64,000 nucleotides of DNA, from positions 491,783 to 555,782 of the forward strand of contig NZ_JBEFLP010000002.1 of NCBI RefSeq assembly GCF_040149665.1. Reading direction: 5' to 3'. This DNA comes from Sulfitobacter sp. HNIBRBA3233. Lineage in GTDB: Bacteria > Pseudomonadota > Alphaproteobacteria > Rhodobacterales > Rhodobacteraceae. The position numbers were made by a program, and so were the translations under genes. The notes beneath the pieces are model-generated. The model was not told the DNA's origin. It made no database searches and saw nothing but the letters and a program-made list of their open reading frames with translations. Position 1 is the stretch's first letter. The number at the start of each line of letters is the position of its first letter. This document shows, one piece after another, positions 18,376 through 26,144 of this stretch.

Positions 18376-19607
18376 GTGGTGGAACTTTCGACTTCGGTGC
18401 CGATGACACCTGACTTTGCCAGCGCCGCGACGCGGTCGTGGTCGTATCCAAGCGTGTCCGAAAGGACTGTCTGGGTATCTTGGCCCAGTGCGGGGCCAAG
18501 GCCGCGCACACCGCCGGGGCTGGCAGAGAGGCGGGGAAAGACGTTCTGCATGGCAAGGCTGCCGCCCTTGCCGTCGGCCACCCGCAGGATCGCCTCGCGG
18601 GCCTTGAAATGCGCGTCGTCCATCATGTCGCGGGCGGTATAGGCAAGGCCCACCGGCACGCCCGCGTCATTCATCCGCTCCACGATCTCGTCAGCCGTAT
18701 GTTTGCGGGTCCAGTCCGAGATCAACGCATCCAGCGCCTCGGCGTTGCGGCCGCGTGCGCGGTGGTCGGCGTAATCGGGGTGGTCGGCCAGTTCGGGCTG
18801 GCCCATCGCCTCGCACAGGCGGCGATAGACGCTGTTCTGGTTGGCGCCGATGATGACATCGCGACCATCCGCCGCCGGATAGGCGTTCGAGGGCGCAATG
18901 CCGGGCAGCGAGGATCCGTTGCGCGTGCGGATATGCCCGCCAGCATCGAATTCGGCGACCATCGATTCGGTCAGATGCAGCACGCTTTCGAAGATCGAGC
19001 TGTCCACCACCTGTCCGCGCCCGCTGGCGTGGCGGTGCTGCAGCGCCAGAAGCACGCCCATGGCGGCGTTGATCCCGGCCATCGTGTCACCCAGCGACAG
19101 GCCCACCCGCACCGGCGGGCGGTCGGGATAACCCGAGATCGCGCGCAGGCCCCCCATCGCCTCGCAGACCGAGGCGAAACCGGCGCGTGTGGCGTAGGGG
19201 CCGTCCTGACCGAAGCCGGATACGCGCACCATGATCAGCCGCGGGTTCAGCGCACTCAGGCTGTCATAGCCGAGGCCCCAGCGTTCCATCGTGCCGGGGC
19301 GGAAGTTTTCGATCAGCACATCCGCGGTCGCGGCCAGATCCCGCAGCACCTGCTGGCCTTCCTCCTGCCGCAGGTCCAGCGTGATCGACCGCTTGCCGCG
19401 GGCGATGACATGCCACCAGACCGGCTTGCCATCCTCGCCGGGGCGTCCCCACTGGCGCATGGCGTCACCGGTTTCAGGCGGCTCAACCTTGATCACCTCG
19501 GCACCGAAATCGGCCATCAGCTGGCCACAGAACGGACCGGCGATCAGCTGGCCGAGTTCAATGACGCGAAGGCCCTTGAGCGGCCCTCTGGCTTCGGTCT
19601 GGGTCAT
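18372..19607 (-). CDS. CaiB/BaiF (class III) CoA-transferase
   Basis: The 411-residue enzyme moves CoA between carboxylic acids. It opens GPLKGLRVIELGQLIAGPFC and contains the class III hallmarks DFGAEVIKVEPPETGDAMR, LDLRQEEGQ and GLSLGDTMAGINAAMGVL, whose Asp is the residue that forms the covalent acyl intermediate. Human SUGCT, a member of this family, accepts 3-hydroxy-3-methylglutarate, so pairing with an HMG-CoA-lyase-like enzyme and an organic-acid TRAP transporter in one operon is suggestive. The start overlaps the stop of the upstream E1-like gene by 4 bases. Donor and acceptor are not known. Confidence 0.87.
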   Translation of the reverse strand: MTQTEARGPLKGLRVIELGQLIAGPFCGQLMADFGAEVIKVEPPETGDAMRQWGRPGEDGKPVWWHVIARGKRSITLDLRQEEGQQVLRDLAATADVLIENFRPGTMERWGLGYDSLSALNPRLIMVRVSGFGQDGPYATRAGFASVCEAMGGLRAISGYPDRPPVRVGLSLGDTMAGINAAMGVLLALQHRHASGRGQVVDSSIFESVLHLTESMVAEFDAGGHIRTRNGSSLPGIAPSNAYPAADGRDVIIGANQNSVYRRLCEAMGQPELADHPDYADHRARGRNAEALDALISDWTRKHTADEIVERMNDAGVPVGLAYTARDMMDDAHFKAREAILRVADGKGGSLAMQNVFPRLSASPGGVRGLGPALGQDTQTVLSDTLGYDHDRVAALAKSGVIGTEVESSTT

Positions 19608-21925
19608 GCGCAGAACCTCCTCCCCGGGGTCAGTGCCTCGATCCGTGCGGCGATACCGTCAGAATCGATGCCGAAATGGTGATACAGATCGCCGATCGTG
19701 CCGGTCTGGCCGAAGGCGTCCACGCCCAGCGCCAGCACCCGGTGCCCGGCCACGCCGCCCAGCCACGACAGCGTCGCGGGATGGCCGTCGATCACGGTGA
19801 CGAGCGTGCAGTGGGGCGGCAGATCCCTCAGCAGCTGTTCGATATGGCTGATCGCGCCGTCCGCGCCCTGCATCCGGTCGCGCTGTGCGGCGGACCAACC
19901 GGCATGGAGCCTGTCGGCAGATGTCACCGCCAGCACGCCCACGTCCCGTCTGGCGCTGCCCACTTTTCCTGCTGCGGCAATAACCTCGGGGGCGACAGCG
20001 CCCTGATAGGCAATCACGGTTTCGCAATTCGGCCCGGGACGGCGCAGCCAATAGGCGCCTTCGGTCACGTCACTGGCAAAGCTGTCTCCGCCCCGTGCGC
20101 CCGGCTGTTCCAGCGGATTCGTGGTCAGCCGAAGGTAGACCGAGCCCCCCTTGTCCTGCTGCATGTGATCAAAGGCCCAGGCCATGATGACCGCAAGCTC
20201 GTCCGCATAGGCCGGTTCGAAACTGGTAAGACCCGGTTGGCTGATGCCGATCAGCGGTGTGCCGATGGACTGGTGCGCACCACCTTCGGGTGCCAGCGTG
20301 ACACCCGAAGGTGTCCCCACCAGCATGAAACGCGCGTCCTGGTAGCAGGCGTAGTTCAACGCATCCAGCGCGCGGGCCACGAAGGGATCATAGACCGTGC
20401 CAACGGGCATCAGACGCTTGCCGAAAAGCTGGGTGGACAGGCCGGCGGCCGCCAGCAGCAGGCACAGGTTCATCTCCGCGATGCCCAGTTCGATATGCTG
20501 ACCGTCGGGGGAGAATTCCCATTTCGCGGTCGAGGGGATCTGGAGGCTGCGGAACACGTCCTTGCGGGCATCGCGGGCAAAGAGCTTGCGGCGGTTCACC
20601 CACGGGCCAAGGCTGGTGGTGCCGGTGACATCGGGCGATGTGGTGACGATACGCTCGGCCAGCGGATCACGCGATTTTGCCAGCGCATCGAGGATCTTGC
20701 CGAAGGCCATCTGGGTCGAAATCTCGCGGTCGGCAGGGGCGGCGATGGCGGGCACCGGCAGTGCGTCATCGTCGTACCGCCGCGCACCGCGGGAGAAGAA
20801 GGACACCTCGGCAAGATATTCCTTCAGCGCGGCAACATCCTTGACGGTGGCGAAGCGATCCCACTCCTGTCCTTCCGGCACGCCCATATGGGCCTGCCAT
20901 TCGGCCATCTGCGCGGATGTCATCAGCCCGCCGTGGTTGTCCTTGTGGCCCGCAATCGGCGTGCCCCAGCCCTTGATGGTGTAGGCCAGAAAGCAGACCG
21001 GGCGATCGTGGTCGATGGCGGCAAAGGTCTCGGCCATGGTCTCGACGCAGTTGCCGCCGAGGTTCTCCATGAGATCCGCCAGTTCATCGTCGGAACGCAG
21101 GTCGATCAGCGCGGTGACAGGTCCCTGATCGCCGAGGTCGTCCATCAGCCGCTTGCGCCAGATCGCACCGCCCTGAAAGGTCAGCGCCGCATAGTCGGAG
21201 TTGGGGCACCGGTCGATCCAGTCGCGCAGCGCATCACCGCCCGGTTCCGCAAAGGCCGCACGCTGGAGCTTGCCGTACTTGACCTTGACCACGTCCCAGC
21301 CGAAGGCATCGAAGCTCTTCTCGATCCGCTGAAACAGCCCTTCGTGCACGATCCCGTCCAGCGACTGGCGGTTGTAATCCACGATCCACCAGACATTGCG
21401 CAGATCGTTCTTCCAGCCTTCCTGAAGGCACTCGTAGACATTGCCCTCGTCCAGTTCGGCATCCCCGACCAACGCCACCATGCGGCCTTTGGGGATGTCG
21501 TGCCCCCACGATTTCGCCGCGATGTAGTCCTGAATCATCGACGCAAAGGATGTGACCGCAACACCAAGCCCGACGGACCCGGTGGAAAAATCCACATCGT
21601 CCACGTCCTTTGTCCGTGACGGGTAGGACTGTGCGCCGCCGAAGGCGCGAAAGCCCTCAAGCTTCTCGCGGCTGATGTTGCCCATCAGGTAGTGCATCGC
21701 GTGAAAGACGGGCGACGCATGGGGTTTGACGGCCACGCGGTCCTGCGGGCGCAGCGCCGAAAAATAAAGCGCGGTCATGATCGAAACCATGGACGCCGAG
21801 GACGCCTGATGCCCGCCGATCTTGATGCCATCGACCTTTGGCCGGATGTGATTGGCGTGATGGATCATCCAATGCGACAACCAAAGCAGTCTCTGCTCGA
21901 TGGTTCTCAGATGCGGGTCGGGCAT
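19604..21925 (-). CDS. thiamine-diphosphate enzyme, 2-oxoacid dehydrogenase E1 / transketolase-like
   Basis: The 773-residue protein has the three-domain layout of homodimeric E1 (AceE-type) and transketolase proteins. The thiamine-diphosphate motif is VGDAELDEGNVYECLQEG...VDYNRQ (around residues 150-185; GDA rather than GDG). The pyrimidine domain has IELGIAEMNLCLLLAAAGL with the cofactor-activating Glu. It is shorter than AceE (about 890) and lacks the N-terminal E2-docking part. Homologues are annotated transketolase, and MdeB-like 2-oxobutyrate E1 proteins are the closest characterised group I recall. No E2 or E3 gene is in the operon, so the acyl acceptor is unclear. The ATG at 21925 has CAGGAGG upstream. 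Confidence 0.75.
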   Translation of the reverse strand: MPDPHLRTIEQRLLWLSHWMIHHANHIRPKVDGIKIGGHQASSASMVSIMTALYFSALRPQDRVAVKPHASPVFHAMHYLMGNISREKLEGFRAFGGAQSYPSRTKDVDDVDFSTGSVGLGVAVTSFASMIQDYIAAKSWGHDIPKGRMVALVGDAELDEGNVYECLQEGWKNDLRNVWWIVDYNRQSLDGIVHEGLFQRIEKSFDAFGWDVVKVKYGKLQRAAFAEPGGDALRDWIDRCPNSDYAALTFQGGAIWRKRLMDDLGDQGPVTALIDLRSDDELADLMENLGGNCVETMAETFAAIDHDRPVCFLAYTIKGWGTPIAGHKDNHGGLMTSAQMAEWQAHMGVPEGQEWDRFATVKDVAALKEYLAEVSFFSRGARRYDDDALPVPAIAAPADREISTQMAFGKILDALAKSRDPLAERIVTTSPDVTGTTSLGPWVNRRKLFARDARKDVFRSLQIPSTAKWEFSPDGQHIELGIAEMNLCLLLAAAGLSTQLFGKRLMPVGTVYDPFVARALDALNYACYQDARFMLVGTPSGVTLAPEGGAHQSIGTPLIGISQPGLTSFEPAYADELAVIMAWAFDHMQQDKGGSVYLRLTTNPLEQPGARGGDSFASDVTEGAYWLRRPGPNCETVIAYQGAVAPEVIAAAGKVGSARRDVGVLAVTSADRLHAGWSAAQRDRMQGADGAISHIEQLLRDLPPHCTLVTVIDGHPATLSWLGGVAGHRVLALGVDAFGQTGTIGDLYHHFGIDSDGIAARIEALTPGRRFCA

Positions 21926-21937
21926 CGCTTCCTCCTG

Positions 21938-21958
21938 TTTCGCATTCCGTATACGAAA
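21938..21958. promoter_or_regulatory. candidate operator before the E1/TRAP operon
   Basis: The site reads TTTCGCAT-N5-ATACG and ends CGAAA, giving an inverted repeat TTTCG-N11-CGAAA. It lies immediately upstream of the ribosome site of the reverse E1-like gene. The same TTTCGCAT-N5-ATACG pattern with identical spacing occurs at 22567-22584 before the GntR gene. Binding by the Lrp or GntR protein is inferred. Confidence 0.5.
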
Positions 21959-22036
21959 TTTTAACGGAGGTGTTCGCGCTTTTTTACTGTTTCGCCCGTA
22001 TTGTTTTGCAGGGTTATCTACATTATCATCAAAAAG

Positions 22037-22507
22037 ATGAAGGATTCCTCCAAACTTAACGAGATAGACAGGCGAATCCTTCGAAAGATTGCGTCTGACG
22101 GACGCATTTCAGCGCAGTCGCTGGGCGACGCGGTCGGCCTCAGCGCGACTCCGGTGGCCCGCAGGCTCCGCAAACTGGAAGAGATCGGGGTCATCACCGG
22201 CTACGCTGCAACAATCAACGAAGTCGCACTTGGATTTGAAGTGTCCGTTTTCGTTTCGGTCAAGCTCGACCGGCAGATCGACGACGCCCTTTCGACTTTC
22301 GAAGCCGCCATCAAAGGCTTCCCCGAAGTCGTCGATTGCTGGCTGATGACCGGCAGTCGCGACTACCTGATGCGTGTGGTCACCCGCACCATGGCCGAGT
22401 TCGAGCAGTTCCTCGTCGGCAGGCTGACCAAGGTGAAAGGCGTGTCCGAGATTGAAAGCTCGATTCCGCTGCGCCGTGTGAAATCCGCTGGATCGCGCAC
22501 CCCGTGA
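22037..22507 (+). CDS. Lrp/AsnC-family transcriptional regulator
   Basis: The 156-residue protein has an N-terminal winged helix (LNEIDRRILRKIASDGRISAQSLGDAVGLSATPVARRLRKLEEIGVI, split here as one continuous domain of residues 5-50) and a C-terminal RAM/ligand domain from GFEVSVFVSVKL to the end. It is divergent from the E1/CoA-transferase/TRAP operon and probably regulates it, often in response to an amino or keto acid. I place the start at the ATG 22037 because the motif begins right after it; a TTG at 22001 would add twelve hydrophobic residues from the promoter region. The ribosome site is weak. Confidence 0.85.
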   Translation: MKDSSKLNEIDRRILRKIASDGRISAQSLGDAVGLSATPVARRLRKLEEIGVITGYAATINEVALGFEVSVFVSVKLDRQIDDALSTFEAAIKGFPEVVDCWLMTGSRDYLMRVVTRTMAEFEQFLVGRLTKVKGVSEIESSIPLRRVKSAGSRTP

Positions 22508-22566
22508 TCGGGGCGTTGTGCGTATTTCGCAGGCCCTGACCCACGCCCGGACCGATTTTCTTCGTA

Positions 22567-22584
22567 TTTCGCATAGGAGATACG
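22567..22584 (+). promoter_or_regulatory. candidate operator upstream of the GntR gene
   Basis: TTTCGCAT-N5-ATACG, matching the site at 21938. An 11-mer CGTATTTCGCA occurs twice, at 22521-22531 and 22563-22573. The copies are 42 bases apart, which is four helical turns, as expected for cooperative sites on one DNA face. Autoregulation by the GntR protein is inferred. Confidence 0.5.
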
Positions 22585-22647
22585 TGGACAGGACCGATCC
22601 CGATGGCATTGTGTGTCGCGCATGGTCCTGAGGACCGGGAGACGCCG

Positions 22648-23310
22648 ATGCAGATGGTCAAACAACCGAAATCGCTCACCGAGCAGACGCACGATATCCT
22701 GCTCGAAGCGATCTGCACGGGAGAGCTGTTGCCGGGCGAGCGGTTGAACCAGGACGAGATCGCCGCGCGGTTGCAGGTGTCGCGACAGCCCGTAAACAGC
22801 GCGATTTCGGTCCTCAAGGCCAATGGGTTCGTTGAAGATACGGGTCGCCGGGGGGTAGTCGTGTCGCACATCACCGGCGCGCAGTTTACCTCAATTTATG
22901 AATTCCGGACGGGGATGGAGCCCTTTGCAATCCGCCTCGCGATGGAGCGCAGGCCCGCGACAGCGGCGAGCCAGGCGCAGGATGTGCTGAAACAGGGCTG
23001 GGAAGCGGTAGAGACCGGCGATGCGACGCGCAAACTGCGGGCGGATGCGGCTTTTCACGAGATGATCTATGGCTGGACCGGCAATCAGATCATCCTGTCG
23101 ACCATGCAGATGCACTGGCAGCACATACGCCGCTCGATCGGAGTCGTGATCCAGAAGGGCGTCGCGGCACGGACATCCTGGGAAGAACACGAACGCATCG
23201 TTGACGCGATGATGCGCGATGACGTGGAATCCGCCGTCTCGGAGATGGAAGACCATATCGCCCGTGCCCACCGGATCACGTCGCAACGATTGCGCGAGGC
23301 GTCTGTCTGA
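22648..23310 (+). CDS. GntR-family (FadR/FCD type) transcriptional regulator
   Basis: The 220-residue regulator has an N-terminal winged helix (TEQTHDILLEAICTGELLPG, DEIAARLQVSRQPVNSAI) and a helical FCD ligand domain with conserved His/acidic metal-ligand positions (LRADAAFHEMIY, WEEHERIVDAM, MEDHIARAH). FCD regulators usually sense carboxylates. I choose the ATG at 22648 with GGGAG seven to eight bases upstream; an in-frame ATG at 22603 would add 15 residues. Together with the divergent-side Lrp gene it probably controls the reverse operon 14541-21925. This link rests on adjacency and the shared motif. Confidence 0.82.
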   Translation: MQMVKQPKSLTEQTHDILLEAICTGELLPGERLNQDEIAARLQVSRQPVNSAISVLKANGFVEDTGRRGVVVSHITGAQFTSIYEFRTGMEPFAIRLAMERRPATAASQAQDVLKQGWEAVETGDATRKLRADAAFHEMIYGWTGNQIILSTMQMHWQHIRRSIGVVIQKGVAARTSWEEHERIVDAMMRDDVESAVSEMEDHIARAHRITSQRLREASV

Positions 23311-23454
23311 GAAGGGTAGGGTAAGTTCCGGTCGAAGCGGGCGGTCCGGCCCTTAAGCCGTCAACCGATGCATCAGCCGAAGGCGACCCGCTACTACTGT
23401 GGCATGGCTGGGTTGTGAGCCGACTGCGCGGCTGCTCGCGCAGCAACATTGCCG

Positions 23455-23487
23455 GTCGCCGCCCGCCGGTGCACGGTGGGCGGCGAC
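23455..23487. terminator. hairpin between convergent GntR and glutaredoxin-MauE genes
   Basis: Perfect 10-bp stem GTCGCCGCCC / GGGCGGCGAC. A second smaller stem CTGCGCG/CGCGCAG is at 23423-23442. Both lie between convergent genes; neither has a T-run. Confidence 0.5.
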
Positions 23488-23509
23488 GCTTGGTGTAAAT
23501 CCCTCAGAC

Positions 23510-24298
23510 TTAGGCGAAAATCATCACCAGCATGACGATTGCCATGCCCATCATCATCAGGTTCTCGGTGAGGCTTACAAAGCCCAGTGGCACGTTCGAA
23601 TTGCCGCCGACACAGGCGCATTTCAGCTCGCGCTTGTCGATGTAGACCGCCTTGAACACGCTGATCGCGCCGACTGTGGCGATGAAAAGCGCGGCAGGGG
23701 CGGCGAGCCACGTCAACAGCATGCCGGTCATCAGGACACCGGCGCCCGTCTCGACCCATGGGTAAATATAGGCATAGGGCACCCATTTGCGGGCCAGCAG
23801 ATCGTAGTTGAGGAACATCGTCGTAAAGCCTTCGATGTCGCGGAGTTTCTGCATCCCCAGAAGGATCATGGATACCGAGATAAACCAGCCGAGCGTTTGC
23901 CACGAGATCGTCCCGAGAAATCCGATGGACAAAGCCAATGCCGTCGCTGCGGCCACAGCGAAGAGAAAGATCACCGGCGTATAGGTTTTTGCTTTGGGAT
24001 CGTAATCGGTCAGCTTCTGGCGCAGGGCGTCGTAGCCGCCGACACGCTGCCCCTCGATCCAGATCTGGGGCGTGGTCGGAACGTCGTATTCCTCCTTGAA
24101 GGCATCGACTTCAGCGCGTTCGCGGAACAGCCGGTCATCGATGTCGTAGCCCTTCGATTTTAGCAGCCAGCGGGCCTTTTGACCCGATGGGCACAGATGG
24201 TTCGGCAACGCCATCCGGTATAGGACGGCAGTCTTTCCTGTTGCGGCTGTGGCGGGATCGCTCGTCACATCTGCAACGTCGCGGGTGTCTTTCGGCAT
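23510..24298 (-). CDS. glutaredoxin-like domain fused to a MauE/DoxX-type membrane protein
   Basis: The 262-residue protein has an N-terminal glutaredoxin-like domain (residues about 22-95; active-site region NHLCPSGQKARWLL and TTPQIWIEGQRVGGYDAL) followed by four to five membrane helices of MauE type from about residue 105. The usual CPYC site is CPSG, so it has one thiol only. Near the C-terminus a KCACVGG sequence adds a cysteine pair. Such proteins are thought to move reducing equivalents across the inner membrane. It follows a DUF305 gene by 17 bases, downstream of a CsoR-type operator, so a role in copper or thiol stress is likely. Confidence 0.78.
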   Translation of the reverse strand: MPKDTRDVADVTSDPATAATGKTAVLYRMALPNHLCPSGQKARWLLKSKGYDIDDRLFRERAEVDAFKEEYDVPTTPQIWIEGQRVGGYDALRQKLTDYDPKAKTYTPVIFLFAVAAATALALSIGFLGTISWQTLGWFISVSMILLGMQKLRDIEGFTTMFLNYDLLARKWVPYAYIYPWVETGAGVLMTGMLLTWLAAPAALFIATVGAISVFKAVYIDKRELKCACVGGNSNVPLGFVSLTENLMMMGMAIVMLVMIFA

Positions 24299-24315
24299 GG
24301 TGTCTCTCCTTGGTA

Positions 24316-24867
24316 TCAGGGTTCGGCGCGTGGGGTGCCGGCGGGGGCGTCCCCGTTGGCTTCGATATCTTCGATGTAGAGTTTCATTTCCTCGATCTCA
24401 CTGCGCTGGGCCTCGATGATCGCGTCGGCCAAGGCGCGCACGCGGGGGTCGGAAATATTCGCCCGCTCGCTGGTCAGGATCGCGATGGAATGGTGCGGGA
24501 TCATCGCCTTCATCCAGGCAATGTCGCTGACCGTGTCCTGCGACCGAACGAGGTAGAGCCCGCCGGCAAAGGCAATCGCCGCGCCGACGAAAATTGCGAT
24601 ATTGGTTTTCCTGTTCGAATACATGCCAAGCATGAAGGCGAGCATGATGATCGCCATCACACCGCCCATGTAGAGGGCCATCCACATGCGGGTCTGCGAG
24701 AAGAAGATGTGATCGAGCGCGTAGGTGTTGAGATACATCAAGCCGTACATCACAACCGTCGACGTACCGATCATCGCGAAAAACCGACCGTAGCTGTTGC
24801 CATGGTTCTGTTCGCTATCGTGATCCCCGTCGTGTGAAGCCATTGTGGTGCTGTCCCGATCCGACAT
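24316..24867 (-). CDS. DUF305 membrane protein (copper-associated)
   Basis: The 183-residue protein begins with a His/Asp-rich cytoplasmic segment (MASHDGDHDSEQNHGNSYG), then three hydrophobic helices, then a DUF305 segment with AWMKAMIPHHSIAILTSERA and a second helix ending MKLYIEDIEANG. DUF305 domains are ferritin-like four-helix units with MxxHH-type metal-binding patterns and are often next to copper genes. The ATG at 24867 has GAGGAGACAG upstream and lies 15 bases from the CsoR-like operator, so it is probably copper-induced. It should be cotranscribed with the glutaredoxin-MauE gene. Confidence 0.82.
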   Translation of the reverse strand: MSDRDSTTMASHDGDHDSEQNHGNSYGRFFAMIGTSTVVMYGLMYLNTYALDHIFFSQTRMWMALYMGGVMAIIMLAFMLGMYSNRKTNIAIFVGAAIAFAGGLYLVRSQDTVSDIAWMKAMIPHHSIAILTSERANISDPRVRALADAIIEAQRSEIEEMKLYIEDIEANGDAPAGTPRAEP

Positions 24868-24882
24868 TTTCTGTCTCCTCAA

Positions 24883-24901
24883 TATACCCATATGGGGTAT
24901 A
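24883..24901. promoter_or_regulatory. CsoR-type operator, divergent copper promoter
   Basis: The palindrome TATACCC-ATAT-GGGGTATA matches the known CsoR operator style (AT-rich arms flanking a C/G core). It lies between the reverse DUF305 gene and the forward csoR gene, and should mediate copper-dependent derepression of both. Confidence 0.75.
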
Positions 24902-24947
24902 CAACATGAATGTCAGCCCTATAGTTCCGTAAAAGGAGCAAAAACCC

Positions 24948-25220
24948 ATGAAAGCGATCAAGGAAAAGACGATGGACCGCCTCGCGCGCCTTGAAGGGCA
25001 GGTGAGGGGTGTCGCGAAAATGGTCGAGAATGACCGGTACTGCATGGACATTCTCGCGCAAACGGCCGCGATCCGTTCCGCTCTGCTCGGCGTCGAAAGA
25101 CTCGTGCTGGAAAATCACGCCGCCCATTGCGTGCAATCGGCCATTGCGAGCGGTGATAAGGAGGAACAGCGCGCCAAGTTCGACGAGCTGATCGGGCTTT
25201 TGCAAAAGGCGTCACGCTAG
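24948..25220 (+). CDS. csoR: CsoR-type copper-sensing repressor
   Basis: The 90-residue all-helical protein belongs to the CsoR/RcnR/FrmR family. Metal ligands fit the Cu(I) CsoR set: Cys32 (in RYCMDI), His57 and Cys61 (in ENHAAHC). Their spacing, 25 then 4 residues, is the same as the C36/H61/C65 set of the Mycobacterium protein. The basic N-terminal region LARLEGQVRGVAKM contacts DNA. Copper binding releases it from the operator at 24883. It is divergent from the DUF305/glutaredoxin genes and convergent with the copC operon. AAAGGAGC precedes the start. Confidence 0.88.
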   Translation: MKAIKEKTMDRLARLEGQVRGVAKMVENDRYCMDILAQTAAIRSALLGVERLVLENHAAHCVQSAIASGDKEEQRAKFDELIGLLQKASR

Positions 25221-25301
25221 CGTCTTTCGTTCCGACTGCCGGGGGCCGTCCATGGGACAGGCACCACCGCGTCGGCGGCTGCTTGCGCGATCATCGCCAG
25301 A

Positions 25302-25331
25302 GCGGCCCGGCCTTTGCGAAAACCGGGCCGC
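25302..25331. terminator. bidirectional hairpin between csoR and copC
   Basis: Perfect 9-bp stem GCGGCCCGG / CCGGGCCGC between two convergent genes; the reverse gene stops 8 bases away. An A-run lies in the loop rather than after the stem. Confidence 0.6.
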
Positions 25332-25338
25332 CCGGAGG

Positions 25339-25683
25339 TCAGTCCGAGACCGTGAAGCCGAAGCTGCCCTGCATCGGGTGGCCGTCCGGCGACAGGCCGC
25401 GCCAGTCGACCGTGTAGGCCCCGGCGGGCATGTTTTCCGGCGGCATGGCCCGGAACTCCGTTACAGGATCGAGGCCGGTTTCACGGGTGATTTCCAGATC
25501 GCCGTCAGGCCCGGCAAGGGCAATGGCGGTCACCCGCATCGGATCGTCGAAACGCAGTTCGATGGCCTCGATGCTTTCGACGGTTGCACCATCGGCAGGT
25601 GTCGTGCCTTCGGCTTTGGAGTGGGCCAGCGCGGCGGTCGCCGTCGCCAGCACGGACGCGAGGGCCAGAAGGGTAGGCTTCAT
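25339..25683 (-). CDS. copC: CopC-type periplasmic copper-binding protein
   Basis: The 114-residue protein has a Sec signal (LLALASVLATATAALA) whose cleavage would leave His as the first mature residue (HSKAEGTTPADG). Near the C-terminus SPDGHPMQGSFGF supplies the Asp and His that complete the Cu(II) site of CopC proteins. The rest is the expected small beta-barrel (IELRFDDPM). The N-terminal Met-rich Cu(I) site is absent, so it is the Cu(II)-only type. It overlaps the upstream cytochrome gene by 4 bases and is last in the copper operon. No CopD is adjacent. Confidence 0.88.
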   Translation of the reverse strand: MKPTLLALASVLATATAALAHSKAEGTTPADGATVESIEAIELRFDDPMRVTAIALAGPDGDLEITRETGLDPVTEFRAMPPENMPAGAYTVDWRGLSPDGHPMQGSFGFTVSD

Positions 25684-26144
25684 GATCTGTTCTCCATTTC
25701 GTCGTGGCGTTGCCGGATCTCCTGCGGCCACGTCGATTTGATATAGCTCAGCACGGCTATGATCTCCTCGTCCGTGAGGACACCCTCGTAGATCGGCATG
25801 TTGGAGGCGTAATCGGGATCCCCGATCACGGCACCGGCGCCGTATTTGGTCAGACGGAACAGCGTCTCCCCGTCGTGGTGCCACGTGTGCCCGGTTTCAT
25901 CGTGCGGTGGCGCGGGGAGCCGCCCGTCGGGCCCGGGGATCCGCCAGTCGGGCTGACCTTCGAGGTTCTTGCCGTGACAGGCTGCGCAATTCTCGGCATA
26001 GATCTGCTCTCCGCGGGCTACGACATCAGGATCGGAGGCCATGAGAGTGGTTCCGGCAGGCGCACCGCTGCCCCAACTGACGGCGAGTGCGACGGCTCCA
26101 GCCAGAACCGCCGCACCCAGTCCAAGGGCCAGAGGCCGGTTCAC
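25680..26144 (-). CDS. membrane-anchored or exported c-type cytochrome
   Basis: The 154-residue protein has an N-terminal hydrophobic helix (LALGLGAAVLAGAVALAV) that is a signal or anchor, then one class I cytochrome c domain with the haem site CAACH near residue 55 and a Met ligand candidate in ASNMPIYEG. It would carry electrons in the periplasm. Placed between DUF411 and copC genes with 4-base overlaps at both ends, it is translated as part of a copper-response operon. It could help oxidise Cu(I), as cytochromes do beside multicopper oxidases, but no oxidase gene is here. Confidence 0.87.
   Translation of the reverse strand: MNRPLALGLGAAVLAGAVALAVSWGSGAPAGTTLMASDPDVVARGEQIYAENCAACHGKNLEGQPDWRIPGPDGRLPAPPHDETGHTWHHDGETLFRLTKYGAGAVIGDPDYASNMPIYEGVLTDEEIIAVLSYIKSTWPQEIRQRHDEMENRS

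Noticed and set aside
19676..21619. Forward 647-residue ORF
   Set aside because: It is antisense to the E1-like gene, whose reverse frame has clear thiamine-enzyme motifs; the forward frame has none.
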